64,000 bases of DNA. It comes from Bacillus sp. 491mf (GTDB taxonomy: Bacteria; Bacillota; Bacilli; Bacillales; Bacillaceae_G). Positions 1 through 9,116 of the stretch are shown here, piece by piece. Positions within the stretch are counted from its first letter, which is position 1, and each line of letters starts with the position of its first letter. The notes under the pieces were generated by a model. That model saw nothing but the letters and a program-made list of their open reading frames with translations. It was not told where the DNA came from and did no database searches. The stretch covers positions 106,087-170,086 of the forward strand of contig NZ_FOLV01000006.1 of the NCBI RefSeq assembly GCF_900112415.1, read 5' to 3'. The translations under genes were made by a program, and so were the position numbers.

Positions 1-423
1 TACAATATTTTTAGTCGCTATATCATTCATTTTTATATCACCGAAACGATTATTCAATGTAATCGTATCTATTTCATTCTTTGGAATAGAAATATAGATA
101 GTACCTTTCTTCCCAAAGCTGAATCCTTCAAGTAATCCCTTTTGGTCTTTCTGATTAATTTCAATTTTCTTCCCATCATTTTTAATTGTTACGGGATCTT
201 TCTTCTTGTCCTTTTGTTTTCCTTCAACTTCGATTGTTATCTTTTTTGACTTCGTATTTTTGAACTTAATATCCCAAGATTCGTTGTTTATCTCTACTTC
301 TTCAATACTATTTGCTTCAAAGGATTTTTCTTTTTCAAAACTCTTTCCTTCTACTTCTTTGAAGCTAAAAACGAATCCGCCAGTTACAAGTAATGCAGTA
401 GAAGCTAGTATTATTTTTTTCAA
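1..423 (-). CDS. DUF4097-like exported protein, C-terminus outside window
   Basis: A reading frame starts at a TTG (421-423) behind a GGGATGGGG ribosome binding site and stays open to the window edge (141 codons). The N-terminus MKKIILASTALLVTGGF looks like a signal peptide or a single membrane anchor. The rest is rich in short beta-strand units such as IEEVEINNESWDIKF and IEVEGKQKDKKDPVTI, typical of DUF4097 putative adhesin-like proteins. It lies directly downstream of an ABC exporter on the same strand, so it may be the last gene of that unit. The family assignment rests on pattern only, because the C-terminal half is missing. Confidence 0.6.
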   Translation of the reverse strand, partial: MKKIILASTALLVTGGFVFSFKEVEGKSFEKEKSFEANSIEEVEINNESWDIKFKNTKSKKITIEVEGKQKDKKKDPVTIKNDGKKIEINQKDQKGLLEGFSFGKKGTIYISIPKNEIDTITLNNRFGDIKMNDIATKNIV

Positions 424-476
424 TTTTTATTCCCCATCCCTTATTGAATTTGAATATTATTCCATCTCTTCTTTGT

Positions 477-1181
477 TTAAGCAACATCGATTTTGTCAAT
501 TTTATGATAAGAAAGATAGCCAATGATTAGACCAAGTAGACAGAATGCAATTGGCACTCCAATAAATTCGAATAAACTAGTCGAACTACCGCCATTAGAA
601 ACAGTTGAGTTTATCAAAAACCCAATCAATACAGCTGAAGTAATTGTTGTAGCAGTTGACTTTTTTCTCATACCAAAATATAAAGGAATTAGGCTTACTC
701 CTGCCATCATAAATGCATGAATAAAAGTAGTTGGAATTGTAGTAATTATTTCATTTATACTAACAGGTGTTTCGAAGAATCCTATAATTGGGTTTAAGAA
801 AAAAGTTAACATACTAATAATAAAAGTAGTGAAAATTATGCTAAAAAAGCAAAATGCAAATACAATTGATAATTTAGCTTGCAATATTTTTTTCCGTTGT
901 AGTGGATAAGTAAACACGAATTGAATCGTTTTGCTTTTATATTCATCAATGACTAAACGCGATAAAATTACACTTGAAAAAATGATAAATGTTATTCGAA
1001 TAAGAATATTCGTTAAAGCCATGAATCCGGCATAATCTGGAAACATTACCTCACTCTCACCTTTAGAACCCACTGCCATAAGACCGACAGCAACAAAAAT
1101 CCCTACAATACAAATTATTAGTCCTTTAAAATAACTAGATAAGTGATGTTTTTTCCATTCTAGTTTCATAATCTTAAACAT
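477..1181 (-). CDS. ABC-2 type transporter permease
   Basis: This is an integral membrane subunit of an ABC exporter with about six hydrophobic segments (for example GLIICIVGIFVAVGLMAV and ITFIIFSSVILSRLVI) and no ATPase motif. The start at 1181 is chosen because GGAGGCGG lies 5 nt upstream; the longer frame to 1196 lacks a site. It overlaps the end of the ATPase gene by 8 bp, so the two are translationally coupled. Size and topology match permeases of the BcrB/YtrC-like lantibiotic and bacitracin resistance type. The substrate cannot be told from sequence. Confidence 0.85.
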   Translation of the reverse strand: MFKIMKLEWKKHHLSSYFKGLIICIVGIFVAVGLMAVGSKGESEVMFPDYAGFMALTNILIRITFIIFSSVILSRLVIDEYKSKTIQFVFTYPLQRKKILQAKLSIVFAFCFFSIIFTTFIISMLTFFLNPIIGFFETPVSINEIITTIPTTFIHAFMMAGVSLIPLYFGMRKKSTATTITSAVLIGFLINSTVSNGGSSTSLFEFIGVPIAFCLLGLIIGYLSYHKIDKIDVA

Positions 1182-2097
1182 GTTGACCGCCTCCATTAAT
1201 AAGGTTTAAAAAGTACTCTTCTAAATTGTGTTGTTTTCTTTCAATTCTCTTTACTATGACGTCATTCAATATCAATTCTTTATTAATTTGATATTGAGAA
1301 ATGGCTTGTTCAAAAATCCGAATCGTATTTTGGTTCACTATTTCATACTTTTTAATTCCCAATTTATCTTCCAACACCTGTGTCGTTTTCTTGAAATTGT
1401 CTACTTCGATTTCAAGATATTCGATATTTTCTTTTCTGATTTCTTCCATTTTTACTTCTTTTAATAATTTACCCTGATTAATAATGCCTATAGTATCTGC
1501 AATAGATTCAATTTCTGAGACAATATGACTTGAAATTAAAATGGTAATTCCGTATTCCTTTTTTAAATGTAATAAGAGCTCTCGAATGTCTTTAATACCA
1601 ATTGGATCAAGTCCATTGATAGGTTCATCAAGGATTAAAATTTCTGGTTTCGTAACAATCGCCCGCGCAATCCCTAATCGTTGCTTCATCCCTAACGAAA
1701 ATTCATGAATTTTTTTATTTGCCACCTCTTTAAGTCCAACAATTTCTAAAGCTTCACCCACCGCTCTTTCATCATGATATCCGATGTATTCACAGTGAAA
1801 TTCTAAATTTCCCTTTGCTGTTAACCGATCATAAAACACTGGGTATTCAATGATGCTGCCTATTTTTTCTAAATATTGATAAGATGTTGGTAAAACAGGC
1901 TGATTTAATACAATGATTTCACCTGAAGATGGTTTTACTAAATTTAAGATCATCTTCATAATAGTTGTTTTTCCAGCCCCATTTGGTCCTAGAAAACCAT
2001 AAATTTCTCCTCTGTTAATTTTCATATTGACATTAGAAACCGTTTCAGTTCCCTTAAACGACTTACTTAATTTGTTAATTTTAATAATAGTTTCCAC
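1174..2097 (-). CDS. ABC transporter ATP-binding protein (BcrA-type)
   Basis: The 307-residue protein has Walker A (GPNGAGKTT), Q-loop, ABC signature (FSLGMKQRLGIARA), Walker B (EILILDEPING) and the switch histidine (ISSHIVSEIE) in the right order. The C-terminal ~90 residues are the extension common in BcrA-like exporter ATPases. It powers the permease encoded just downstream. It is divergent from the response regulator gene at 2261. That layout is common for antimicrobial-peptide-sensing systems, so the two-component pair probably controls this exporter. This is inferred from position. Confidence 0.92.
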   Translation of the reverse strand: METIIKINKLSKSFKGTETVSNVNMKINRGEIYGFLGPNGAGKTTIMKMILNLVKPSSGEIIVLNQPVLPTSYQYLEKIGSIIEYPVFYDRLTAKGNLEFHCEYIGYHDERAVGEALEIVGLKEVANKKIHEFSLGMKQRLGIARAIVTKPEILILDEPINGLDPIGIKDIRELLLHLKKEYGITILISSHIVSEIESIADTIGIINQGKLLKEVKMEEIRKENIEYLEIEVDNFKKTTQVLEDKLGIKKYEIVNQNTIRIFEQAISQYQINKELILNDVIVKRIERKQHNLEEYFLNLINGGGQHV

Positions 2098-2260
2098 TCA
2101 TTATCCCTCCTACTTTATATCGATATGTTAAAATAAGCATAACGAATGAAAGTAAAATCAAAGTAAACTCTATGGAAAATGCTTGTAATATTTTTTTATT
2201 AGGATACACATCTACAGAAAATAAATTGATATGATGAATTTGAAATGAGGGGAATTTGAA

Positions 2261-2980
2261 ATGGAATCTGCAAAAATATTAGTAATAGATGACGAAGTTG
2301 GTATATTGAAATTATTAGAAATAATACTAAGGAAAGAGAATTTCATTCATATAGAAACTACCTCAACAGGCAAAGATGCGCTGCAACGTATCAAAGAAAA
2401 TGTATATGATATTATTTTGCTTGATATCATGCTCCCAGATATAAGTGGATTTGAACTATGTACGGAAATTCGAAAAAATACAAATACACCCATCATTTTT
2501 ATTAGTGCGCGCTCGACTGACTTCGATAAATTGACCGGTTTAGGAATAGGCGGAGATGATTATATTACAAAACCTTTTAATCCTTTAGAAGTAATAGCTC
2601 GAATTAAAGTCATCCTTCGTCGTCAAAAAATGTATGAGAGTTCACAACAACAAAGTACTTTATACAATTATGACTACTTCACTTTTAATCCTGAATCTGC
2701 GACATTAACAGTTAAAAACTATTCGGTAGAATGCACAGCAAAAGAACTGGAATTACTACATTTCTTTTGCAAAAATCCGAATCGTATTTTCACGACTGCT
2801 CAGCTTTACGAATTTGTATGGGGAAACGATGTTTTTGGAGAAGAAAAAACCGTCACGATCCATATATCCAAACTGCGAAAAAAACTTGGGGATGATACAC
2901 GCAAACCAAAAATCATTGTAAATTTACGAGGAATTGGCTATAAATTTATTCCTCCAAATGAGGCACTTATATGCGAATAA
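2261..2980 (+). CDS. OmpR/PhoB-family response regulator
   Basis: The receiver domain (residues 1-120) has the acidic pair DD (10-11), the phospho-acceptor Asp55 in LLDIMLPD and the conserved Lys in ITKPF. A winged-helix domain follows (about 140-232), ending in the typical RKKLGDD...NLRGIGYKF motif. The ATG has a GAGGGG site. The stop region overlaps the histidine kinase start by 10 bp, so the pair is co-translated. Its likely targets are its own operon and the divergent ABC exporter at 477-2097, inferred from the shared 160-bp intergenic region. Confidence 0.93.
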   Translation: MESAKILVIDDEVGILKLLEIILRKENFIHIETTSTGKDALQRIKENVYDIILLDIMLPDISGFELCTEIRKNTNTPIIFISARSTDFDKLTGLGIGGDDYITKPFNPLEVIARIKVILRRQKMYESSQQQSTLYNYDYFTFNPESATLTVKNYSVECTAKELELLHFFCKNPNRIFTTAQLYEFVWGNDVFGEEKTVTIHISKLRKKLGDDTRKPKIIVNLRGIGYKFIPPNEALICE

Positions 2981-4074
2981 AAACTCGATTTACATTCCAT
3001 TTAGCAATAGGACTTATTCTTTGGATGCTTGTAACCGGTTTTTGCATTGTCATTATTGTTGAAGGTATTCTTCCGCTGTTCGGTATCATTGTTAATGAAA
3101 ACACTGAAGGTTTGTTTGTAGCCGGGATTTTTGTTATTAGTACAATTATTTGCATTGTCTTATTTGGATGGTATTTTGGTGGTCCAATTGGATTCATAAT
3201 GACTTGGATCCATCAACTCTCACAAGAAAACTATAAGCAACCTATAGATTTGCAAAGAGTTTATACACGAAAAGGAAAACTTCGTAAGCGTTATCTACTA
3301 TATCAAGAGGTACTTCAACAGCTCCAAATATTATCTGGAAAATTACAAGCTTCTGAAATAGAAAGAGAAAAAATAGAGCACGCCAAACAAGAATGGATTG
3401 CTGGTATTTCGCATGATTTAAAAACACCACTAACATATATTAAGGGGTATTCGGCACTTTTATTAAATGATCAGTATGAGTGGTCAAAAGAAGAGGTTCA
3501 ATCTTTTATCCAAGAAATTGATGATAAAGGAAAACATATGGAAGAATTAATTCAAGATTTAAGCCTCGTCTTACAATTAAATTGCACTGAAGGTAAGTTA
3601 CCGTTAAATAAGGCGAATCAAGATTTAGTTGAATTTACAAAACGAGTTGTTGCCGATATTAGTCACGATCCACAAGCGACGAACTATAGTCTTCACTTTA
3701 AAACGAAAACACCTGTCATTCACGCTGAATTTGATTATAAATTTATGCAGCGTATCTTACAAAACATTTTAATGAATTCAATTTTACACAATCCTGAACA
3801 CACCGATATATACACAACACTTTCTGACGATGACAAAAATGTAGTAATCCATATTATGGACAATGGCGTTGGCATGTCCTCTCATATGCTAGAAAATCTA
3901 TTTCAACAATATTACCGTGGAACAACAACTGATTCTTCCTCTGAAGGTACTGGACTTGGAATGGCGATTGTCTATAAACTTGTACTTGCTCATAATGGCA
4001 CAATTTCTGTCGAAAGCGAACTTTCGGAAGGTACATCATTCAATATTGTATTACCGAAAAAAGGACGTCCATAA
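2971..4074 (+). CDS. Membrane sensor histidine kinase
   Basis: Two N-terminal membrane segments (about 10-32 and 48-68) flank a very short extracytoplasmic loop. This fits an intramembrane-sensing kinase that detects through a partner transporter. A linker and coiled coil lead to the H-box GISHDLKTPLT (His148). The ATPase domain carries the N-box (NILMNSILHN), G1 (DNGVGM) and G2 (GTGLGMAI). It phosphorylates the preceding regulator. The stop codon lies inside the terminator hairpin. A degraded copy of this gene's 3' end lies at 7916-8022. Confidence 0.92.
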   Translation: MRIKTRFTFHLAIGLILWMLVTGFCIVIIVEGILPLFGIIVNENTEGLFVAGIFVISTIICIVLFGWYFGGPIGFIMTWIHQLSQENYKQPIDLQRVYTRKGKLRKRYLLYQEVLQQLQILSGKLQASEIEREKIEHAKQEWIAGISHDLKTPLTYIKGYSALLLNDQYEWSKEEVQSFIQEIDDKGKHMEELIQDLSLVLQLNCTEGKLPLNKANQDLVEFTKRVVADISHDPQATNYSLHFKTKTPVIHAEFDYKFMQRILQNILMNSILHNPEHTDIYTTLSDDDKNVVIHIMDNGVGMSSHMLENLFQQYYRGTTTDSSSEGTGLGMAIVYKLVLAHNGTISVESELSEGTSFNIVLPKKGRP

Positions 4075-4098
4075 GACAATATGTCTTAAGACGTCCTT
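4061..4098. terminator. Bidirectional terminator between kinase and alr
   Basis: AAGGACGTC pairs with GACGTCCTT, and an inner TAAGACA/TGTCTTA pair extends the stem. It lies between convergent genes and can serve both. It includes the last codons of the kinase gene. Confidence 0.8.
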
Positions 4099-4105
4099 AT
4101 CTGTA

Positions 4106-5284
4106 TTATAGACTTTTTCGTAGTTCGTTTATTATTTCAATTGGCTTATCATCTTTTATATAGATACGAGGTATCCTTCTACTTAACATACAAGTAACCT
4201 CATAGTTAATCGTACCTAATGTATCTGCAATCTCATCTACATTAAGCGATTCCTTGCCTTGACTTCCATAAAAAACTACTTCATCACCAACATGTACAGG
4301 CAATGCCTTTGTAACATCCAGCATTAATTGATCCATACAAATACGACCAATAACAGGCACACGAATTCCGTTAATCAACGCATATCCTTTATTAGATAAT
4401 TGACGATTGTAACCATCCGCATATCCAATTGGTACAGTCGCAATCCATTCCTCACCCGTTGTTACGTACGTATTCCCATAACTTACACCACGATTTTTTT
4501 TCGCTTGCTTAATATGAGCTACTTTCGACTTTAATGATAATGCGGGCTTTAAAGACACGGCTGTATGATCTACCTCTTTTGAAGGATACATACCATAAAT
4601 CCCAATTCCAACACGAACCATATTTTGAAATGTATTACCAAGCTCCATTGATCCAGCACTGTTTGAACTGTGAATATAAGGAAGATGAATTCCTAGCTCT
4701 TTTGCTGTATTTACAGCTTGCTCAAATAAACCCGTTTGCATATTTGTATATGTTTTATCAGCTTCATCAGCTGTAGAGTAATGTGTAAACATACCTTCTA
4801 CTTCTATATGTTTCATGTTTTTTAGTTCTTCTAAAAACAGCAAGACTTCATCTTCTTGTAGACCAATACGGCTCATTCCTGTATCGATTTTCACTTGAAT
4901 GCGTGCGCTCTTTTCAAGCTGATTAGCAATATCATTGATACCCTTTAAATCCTCTATTCTATATACCGTTATCATGATATTATACTCAATAGCATCTTTA
5001 ACAGCTTCAACCGACGTATAGCCTAAAACTAAAATCGGTACAGTCACTCCTGCCTCGCGCAGTTCAATTCCTTCATCTACAAATGCAACAGCAAGTTGAT
5101 GAATTCCTGCTTCAATTGCTGCTTTCGCCACTTGAACTGCTCCATGGCCATACCCATTCGCTTTGACAGCTGCCATCATTGTAATATTTTCATCGTTCAC
5201 ACGCTTTTTAAATTCACTCACATTATGTTTTACAGCATCTAAATTCACTTCAACAATTGTATCTCTTCCATATCTCGAACTCAT
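4106..5284 (-). CDS. alr: Alanine racemase
   Basis: This is a PLP enzyme interconverting L- and D-alanine for peptidoglycan. The 392 residues match the family length. Lys41 in AAVKANGYGHG is the PLP lysine, and the catalytic tyrosine lies in GVSYGNTY near residue 275. The SRIGL and RICMDQ motifs are also present. The start has a TAGGAG site. It is the third gene of a MocR-ddl-alr series, 47 bp behind ddl. This makes a D-Ala to D-Ala-D-Ala module, probably the second alr of the genome since B. cereus group strains usually carry two. The terminator at 4061-4098 closes the unit. Confidence 0.95.
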   Translation of the reverse strand: MSSRYGRDTIVEVNLDAVKHNVSEFKKRVNDENITMMAAVKANGYGHGAVQVAKAAIEAGIHQLAVAFVDEGIELREAGVTVPILVLGYTSVEAVKDAIEYNIMITVYRIEDLKGINDIANQLEKSARIQVKIDTGMSRIGLQEDEVLLFLEELKNMKHIEVEGMFTHYSTADEADKTYTNMQTGLFEQAVNTAKELGIHLPYIHSSNSAGSMELGNTFQNMVRVGIGIYGMYPSKEVDHTAVSLKPALSLKSKVAHIKQAKKNRGVSYGNTYVTTGEEWIATVPIGYADGYNRQLSNKGYALINGIRVPVIGRICMDQLMLDVTKALPVHVGDEVVFYGSQGKESLNVDEIADTLGTINYEVTCMLSRRIPRIYIKDDKPIEIINELRKSL

Positions 5285-5331
5285 CGGTCTAAACTCCTAA
5301 CTCAATAGTTGCTTTCCATTCTATTTCTAGT

Positions 5332-6246
5332 TTAAAAACCTTCGTTTCTCCTAGTCTGTAAAGAGACTTCAATAATCATATCCAATAGCTTGCTATAAGA
5401 GATTCCCACCGCTTGAGCGCTTTTTGGTAGTAAGCTATTTTTTGTCATCCCTGGCAATGTATTCACTTCCATGACATATGGGATTCCATCTTTTATAATC
5501 ATATCAACTCTAGCATAAACACTGCATTTTAATGCCTTATAGCATGCCATTGCAGCCTCAGCGACACGTTTTTGAGTTGTGACTGGAAGTTCTACAATCT
5601 CTTCAATCGTAGCCGCATCATCGTATTTTGCATGATAGTCAAAAAACTCCGCCGTATGTTGAATTGAAATAATCGGTAAAAGTTTTCCGTCTAAAATGGA
5701 ACAAGTAATTTCTTCGCCCTTTATATATTTTTCAATTACAATTTCAGAATCCCATTTGAATACCTCCACAAGCGAGGATAATAAAGCATCCTTATCATAT
5801 ACGATTTTTACTCCTACACTAGAACCACCTGAATTTGGTTTTACAACTAATGGATATCCCATTTTGTCTATTTCTTCAAGTTGAAGCTCTTCCATATTTG
5901 AAATATGAAGCCAATCCGGTGTTTGAATACCCTCATAACGAATCATTTTTTTTGACATATTTTTATCCATACAAATACCGCTTGATAGCATGTTACTTCC
6001 GGTATATGGAACGCCGAGAGTTTCTAGTGTACCTTGAATCGTGCCGTCTTCTCCGTATTTTCCATGAAGTGCTAACAGCGCAATATCAAGATTGCTTATC
6101 TTTTCAACAAGCTCTTTTTTGTCATTAAGTCTAATAGGAACAACTTCGTACTTACTATTATCCAAATGTGCAATCATTTCTTCCCCAGTCATGAGGGACA
6201 CTTGTCTTTCGGAAGATACGCCTCCCATAATCACGCCAACTTTCAT
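5332..6246 (-). CDS. ddl: D-alanine--D-alanine ligase
   Basis: This ATP-grasp enzyme joins two D-alanines for the cell-wall pentapeptide. Visible motifs are the N-terminal GGVSSERQVS, LALHGKYGEDGTIQG, the ATP-binding VVKPNSGGSSVGVK and the metal-binding VMEVNTLPGMT. The 304 residues from the ATG at 6246 match the family. This ATG has a GGGAG site and overlaps the MocR stop codon as ATGA. A TTG five codons upstream would sit inside the binding site and is rejected. The overlap means ddl translation follows that of its probable regulator. Confidence 0.95.
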   Translation of the reverse strand: MKVGVIMGGVSSERQVSLMTGEEMIAHLDNSKYEVVPIRLNDKKELVEKISNLDIALLALHGKYGEDGTIQGTLETLGVPYTGSNMLSSGICMDKNMSKKMIRYEGIQTPDWLHISNMEELQLEEIDKMGYPLVVKPNSGGSSVGVKIVYDKDALLSSLVEVFKWDSEIVIEKYIKGEEITCSILDGKLLPIISIQHTAEFFDYHAKYDDAATIEEIVELPVTTQKRVAEAAMACYKALKCSVYARVDMIIKDGIPYVMEVNTLPGMTKNSLLPKSAQAVGISYSKLLDMIIEVSLQTRRNEGF

Positions 6247-7700
6247 TTTTTCAACTCCCAATTTTCATTTTTTAAGGTATCACCAATTATTTTAATTCCA
6301 TGAACAATATCCTCTTCTTTTAACCGCGAGAATCCTAATCGAAATGTATTACTTCCTCCTCCATCTGAGTAAAAAACATCTCCTGGAGAAAAAACAACTC
6401 CCTTTTGATAGCATTTTTTCAAAAGCATACGTGAATCCAGTCCTTTTTCTAATTCTATAAAAAGATGTAGTCCACCATTTCCAGTCATTCTTTTAAAAGG
6501 AATATATTGATTGCAAGTATGAACGGCTAGCTCATATTTTTTCTTATAAACTGACCTCGCCTTTTTTAAATATTTTTCGAAATAACCATCATGTAAATAT
6601 TGATAAAGCACTGCCTGATCCAGTGTTGATGTATGAATCGTTCGCGCCCTTTTCACACTTTCCAAACAGTGGATTAATTCCTTATCTGCTAAAATCCATC
6701 CAACACGTAACCCTGGAAAAAGAATTTTTGAAAAACTGCTAATATAGACAACATTGTTGCCAGGTCCAGCAAAAGTCATTAAAGGAGCTAAATGAGAACC
6801 TGAATAACGTAATTCCTCATTAAACCCATCCTCCACGATAGGAATTCGATATTTTGAAAAAAGTTTCATAATCTCAGTTCTTTTTTCCGAGGATGTGACA
6901 ATCCCAGTCGGATTGTGATAAGACGGGATTAAGTATGCAAAATCAAAGTCCGTTTCGGATAAGCTTTTCTCAACTTGATCAATATCAATACCATCATCCT
7001 TCATTTCTATCCCGTGTATATCAAATCCATGTAAACGAAAAAGTTTTAGTGCCGCATGATGAGTAGGGTTTTCACAAATAATACGTCTAGATTTTTTAGC
7101 TAAAGAAGACAATAAAATATCCAAGCCCTCGGTGAATCCATTCGTAATAAGAATATCTTTATTGGAAATGTCTACTCCTTTCATTTCCATATAGTGAAGA
7201 AGGTAATCAATTAGAGGTTTATAGCCTTTGGCATATCCGTAGTTCAATACGATGTCTCCTTCAATAGACATTCGAGTCAGAAAAGCCCGTTTAAAATTTT
7301 CAACATCAAACAGCTTTTCGTCCGGAGCGATGCTATTGAAGGAAATCATACCTTTTTCCCAACGAACGCCGTGCTTCATTAAATCTAATTCATCAGCTAG
7401 CAAAGTAGCTTCATTTATCTTTTCTTTCCAGTTTAGTTCGATGGATGGAGTTTTGGACGTTTCAATTTCTCCTACAAAATTTCCTTTTCCCTTTATTGCA
7501 TATATTAGACCAGCTTGCTCTAAATCCGCGTAAGCAGTCAGAACAGTATTTCTGCTGACCGATAATAATTTACTAAGTTCTCGGGTAGATGGAAGCTTTT
7601 GATGCTCCAGTAAGTGTCCTTTCATAATCATCTTTTTTAAATAATCTTTTAATTGAACATACACAGGACGATCATCCACAATTTTAAAATCATTAAACAC
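6243..7700 (-). CDS. MocR-type regulator of the ddl-alr operon (DdlR-like)
   Basis: An N-terminal GntR winged helix (residues 10-75, LPSTRELSKLLSVSRNTVLTAYADL) is fused to a fold-type I aminotransferase domain (about 110-480). The PLP lysine is in SSFSKILFPGLRVGW and the aspartate in IVEDGF. MocR proteins sense PLP adducts of amino acids. Members named DdlR, described in Brevibacillus and Clostridioides, control ddl. The coupling to ddl and alr here makes D-alanine or its dipeptide the likely effector, by inference. It starts at GTG behind AGGGGG. The inverted repeat upstream is probably its own operator. Confidence 0.88.
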   Translation of the reverse strand: MFNDFKIVDDRPVYVQLKDYLKKMIMKGHLLEHQKLPSTRELSKLLSVSRNTVLTAYADLEQAGLIYAIKGKGNFVGEIETSKTPSIELNWKEKINEATLLADELDLMKHGVRWEKGMISFNSIAPDEKLFDVENFKRAFLTRMSIEGDIVLNYGYAKGYKPLIDYLLHYMEMKGVDISNKDILITNGFTEGLDILLSSLAKKSRRIICENPTHHAALKLFRLHGFDIHGIEMKDDGIDIDQVEKSLSETDFDFAYLIPSYHNPTGIVTSSEKRTEIMKLFSKYRIPIVEDGFNEELRYSGSHLAPLMTFAGPGNNVVYISSFSKILFPGLRVGWILADKELIHCLESVKRARTIHTSTLDQAVLYQYLHDGYFEKYLKKARSVYKKKYELAVHTCNQYIPFKRMTGNGGLHLFIELEKGLDSRMLLKKCYQKGVVFSPGDVFYSDGGGSNTFRLGFSRLKEEDIVHGIKIIGDTLKNENWELKK

Positions 7701-7778
7701 TTCCTTGCCCCCTTGTTATCATTTTTACATAACTATATCTATCTCAAAAGGTCCACAACGTATGTATTTTCTTTAACC

Positions 7779-7814
7779 AGTGGTATGGTGGTCTAAAGTA
7801 CCATTCATACCACT
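7779..7814 (-). promoter_or_regulatory. Probable MocR operator of the ddlR-like/ddl/alr operon
   Basis: AGTGGTATG (7779-7787) is repeated perfectly in inverse as CATACCACT (7806-7814). Inner GGTGGTCTA (7787-7795) and ACCA copies lie between. A further GGTCCAC lies at 7750-7756. GGTCTA and GGTAT cores resemble MocR-family sites (GabR ATACCA, PdxR GTGGWCTA). It lies about 80 bp upstream of the regulator's GTG. The promoter hexamers are not clear; a TATAGT-like -10 lies nearer the gene. Confidence 0.6.
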
Positions 7815-7915
7815 TTGTAATGAAGAATGTTGCAAGTTTGAATTCACTTCAGCTTCTTATCCAATAATAATTAAGACTTTTTAATTATCAATCTTCATTA
7901 TAAATAATACATTAG

Positions 7916-8022
7916 TAGATGGGACAATCTCTGTCAAAAGCGGACCTTAAAATGGGACAGCATTCAATATTTTCTTACCGAAAAAAGGACGTCAATCAGA
8001 CAATAAGTCTGAAAACGTCCTT
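7916..8022 (+). pseudogene. 3' relic of a second histidine kinase gene
   Basis: The conceptual reading GTISVKSGP-stop-NGTAFNIFLPKKGRQ aligns with the C-terminus of the kinase at 2971-4074 (GTISVESELSEGTSFNIVLPKKGRP). The similarity continues through the downstream terminator, which has the same GGACGT stem and a CAGAC inner stem. An in-frame stop and the loss of everything upstream show it is dead. It probably records a former paralogous two-component gene removed by deletion between repeats. Confidence 0.75.
7984..8022 (-). terminator. Terminator of the EamA gene
   Basis: AAAGGACGT/ACGTCCTTT with inner TCAGAC/GTCTGA, followed on the minus strand by a T-run. It derives from the kinase terminator and now serves the transporter at 8051-8968. 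Confidence 0.7.
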
Positions 8023-8050
8023 TCATTTTTAAGAATGAAATATAAAAACC

Positions 8051-8968
8051 TTACATCTCTTTTTTCAATAGCTTTCCATGTTTCCAATACAACTCAAGTG
8101 TGGATCGATTCGCCATAAAAACACCGATTAATATGAAGAAAGCTCCAATTCCCATCACTGGTTTGATTGGTTCATCTAAAAACATATAGCCTATTATAAC
8201 AGCGATTAATGGCGAAACATAAAGCCAAGTAGATGGAAATACAGGATTGGTTTTGGATAATAGCCAATAGTATAGGCCATGCCCACCTATTGAACCTATA
8301 AATATTAAATACAGAATTGGCCATTGAACGCTCCATGTAGTTAAGACAGATAAATTCGGATGTTCTAATAAGAGAGAACAAACAATTAGTAATAGACCTC
8401 CATATAACATTTGAATACCATTAATCAAAAATGGCGAGACATCTAGTAAATCTGCTAAAATTTCCTTTGAATGAATAGTGCCCATTCCGTAGAAAAATTC
8501 TCCTACTAATATAACAAGGCAAGCAATGCTCCAAGTATAAGAAAATTGCTGTTGTAACCCTGGTAAAGAAATGCATACAACTCCTATAAGAGCAAGTATA
8601 AGGGCAAAAAGTTGTTCCCTTCTCAATTTCATTTTCGTTCGTTTCGTTTGAAGCAATAAAATCATCATTGGGCCTGTAGCCGAAAGAACAGCTGCTAATC
8701 CTGATGAGATGTACTGCTCTGCCCAATATAATGTGGCAAAAGTCATAAATGTAAGACAAAATCCAGCAAATATAATTCTTTTTGTTAAAAGGTATGGTAT
8801 GACTTGCTTCTGTTTCACGATAAAAAACATGATGACAATTATGCCTGCGAGAAAGAAACGAATACCCGCTGAAAAAAGCGGCGGAGCCCCTGCTACAATC
8901 CCTATTTTAATTGTTAAAAATGTCGTCCCAAAAATGACACAAATAAGAAGATAATTAAAAATAACCAT
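8051..8968 (-). CDS. EamA/DMT-family transporter
   Basis: The 305-residue protein has ten predicted membrane segments in two EamA repeats (first half IFGTTFLTIKIG to VLSATGPMMILL; second half FFYGMGTIHSK to IGAFFILIGVFMA). Family members export amino acids and related metabolites. It is transcribed divergently from a MocR regulator at 9117. That pairing usually means the regulator senses the exported compound or its precursor. No substrate can be assigned. Confidence 0.9.
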   Translation of the reverse strand: MVIFNYLLICVIFGTTFLTIKIGIVAGAPPLFSAGIRFFLAGIIVIMFFIVKQKQVIPYLLTKRIIFAGFCLTFMTFATLYWAEQYISSGLAAVLSATGPMMILLLQTKRTKMKLRREQLFALILALIGVVCISLPGLQQQFSYTWSIACLVILVGEFFYGMGTIHSKEILADLLDVSPFLINGIQMLYGGLLLIVCSLLLEHPNLSVLTTWSVQWPILYLIFIGSIGGHGLYYWLLSKTNPVFPSTWLYVSPLIAVIIGYMFLDEPIKPVMGIGAFFILIGVFMANRSTLELYWKHGKLLKKEM

Positions 8969-9015
8969 GCTGCTTCCCCCTTTTCATTCTTGAAGTGAGT
9001 ATAGAGGAAACAGTG

Positions 9016-9044
9016 TATAACAGTACATCAAGCTATATAACAGT
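9016..9044. promoter_or_regulatory. Direct-repeat operator between the EamA and MocR genes
   Basis: TATAACAGT occurs at 9016-9024 and again at 9036-9044, 20 bp apart, on one face of the helix. Direct repeats two helical turns apart are the usual binding pattern of MocR dimers. It lies in the only shared intergenic region of the divergent pair. Confidence 0.55.
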
Positions 9045-9116
9045 TGTATGTATTTTATGTTGATTATAAAGTTTTTTTCAGTTTAAATGAAAATAAAAAG
9101 AAGATTAGGTGAGATA

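Noticed and set aside
2967-3197. Antisense frames over the kinase, alr, ddl, SDR, symporter and peptidase genes
   Set aside because: They mirror the real genes, lack binding sites and show no domain pattern.
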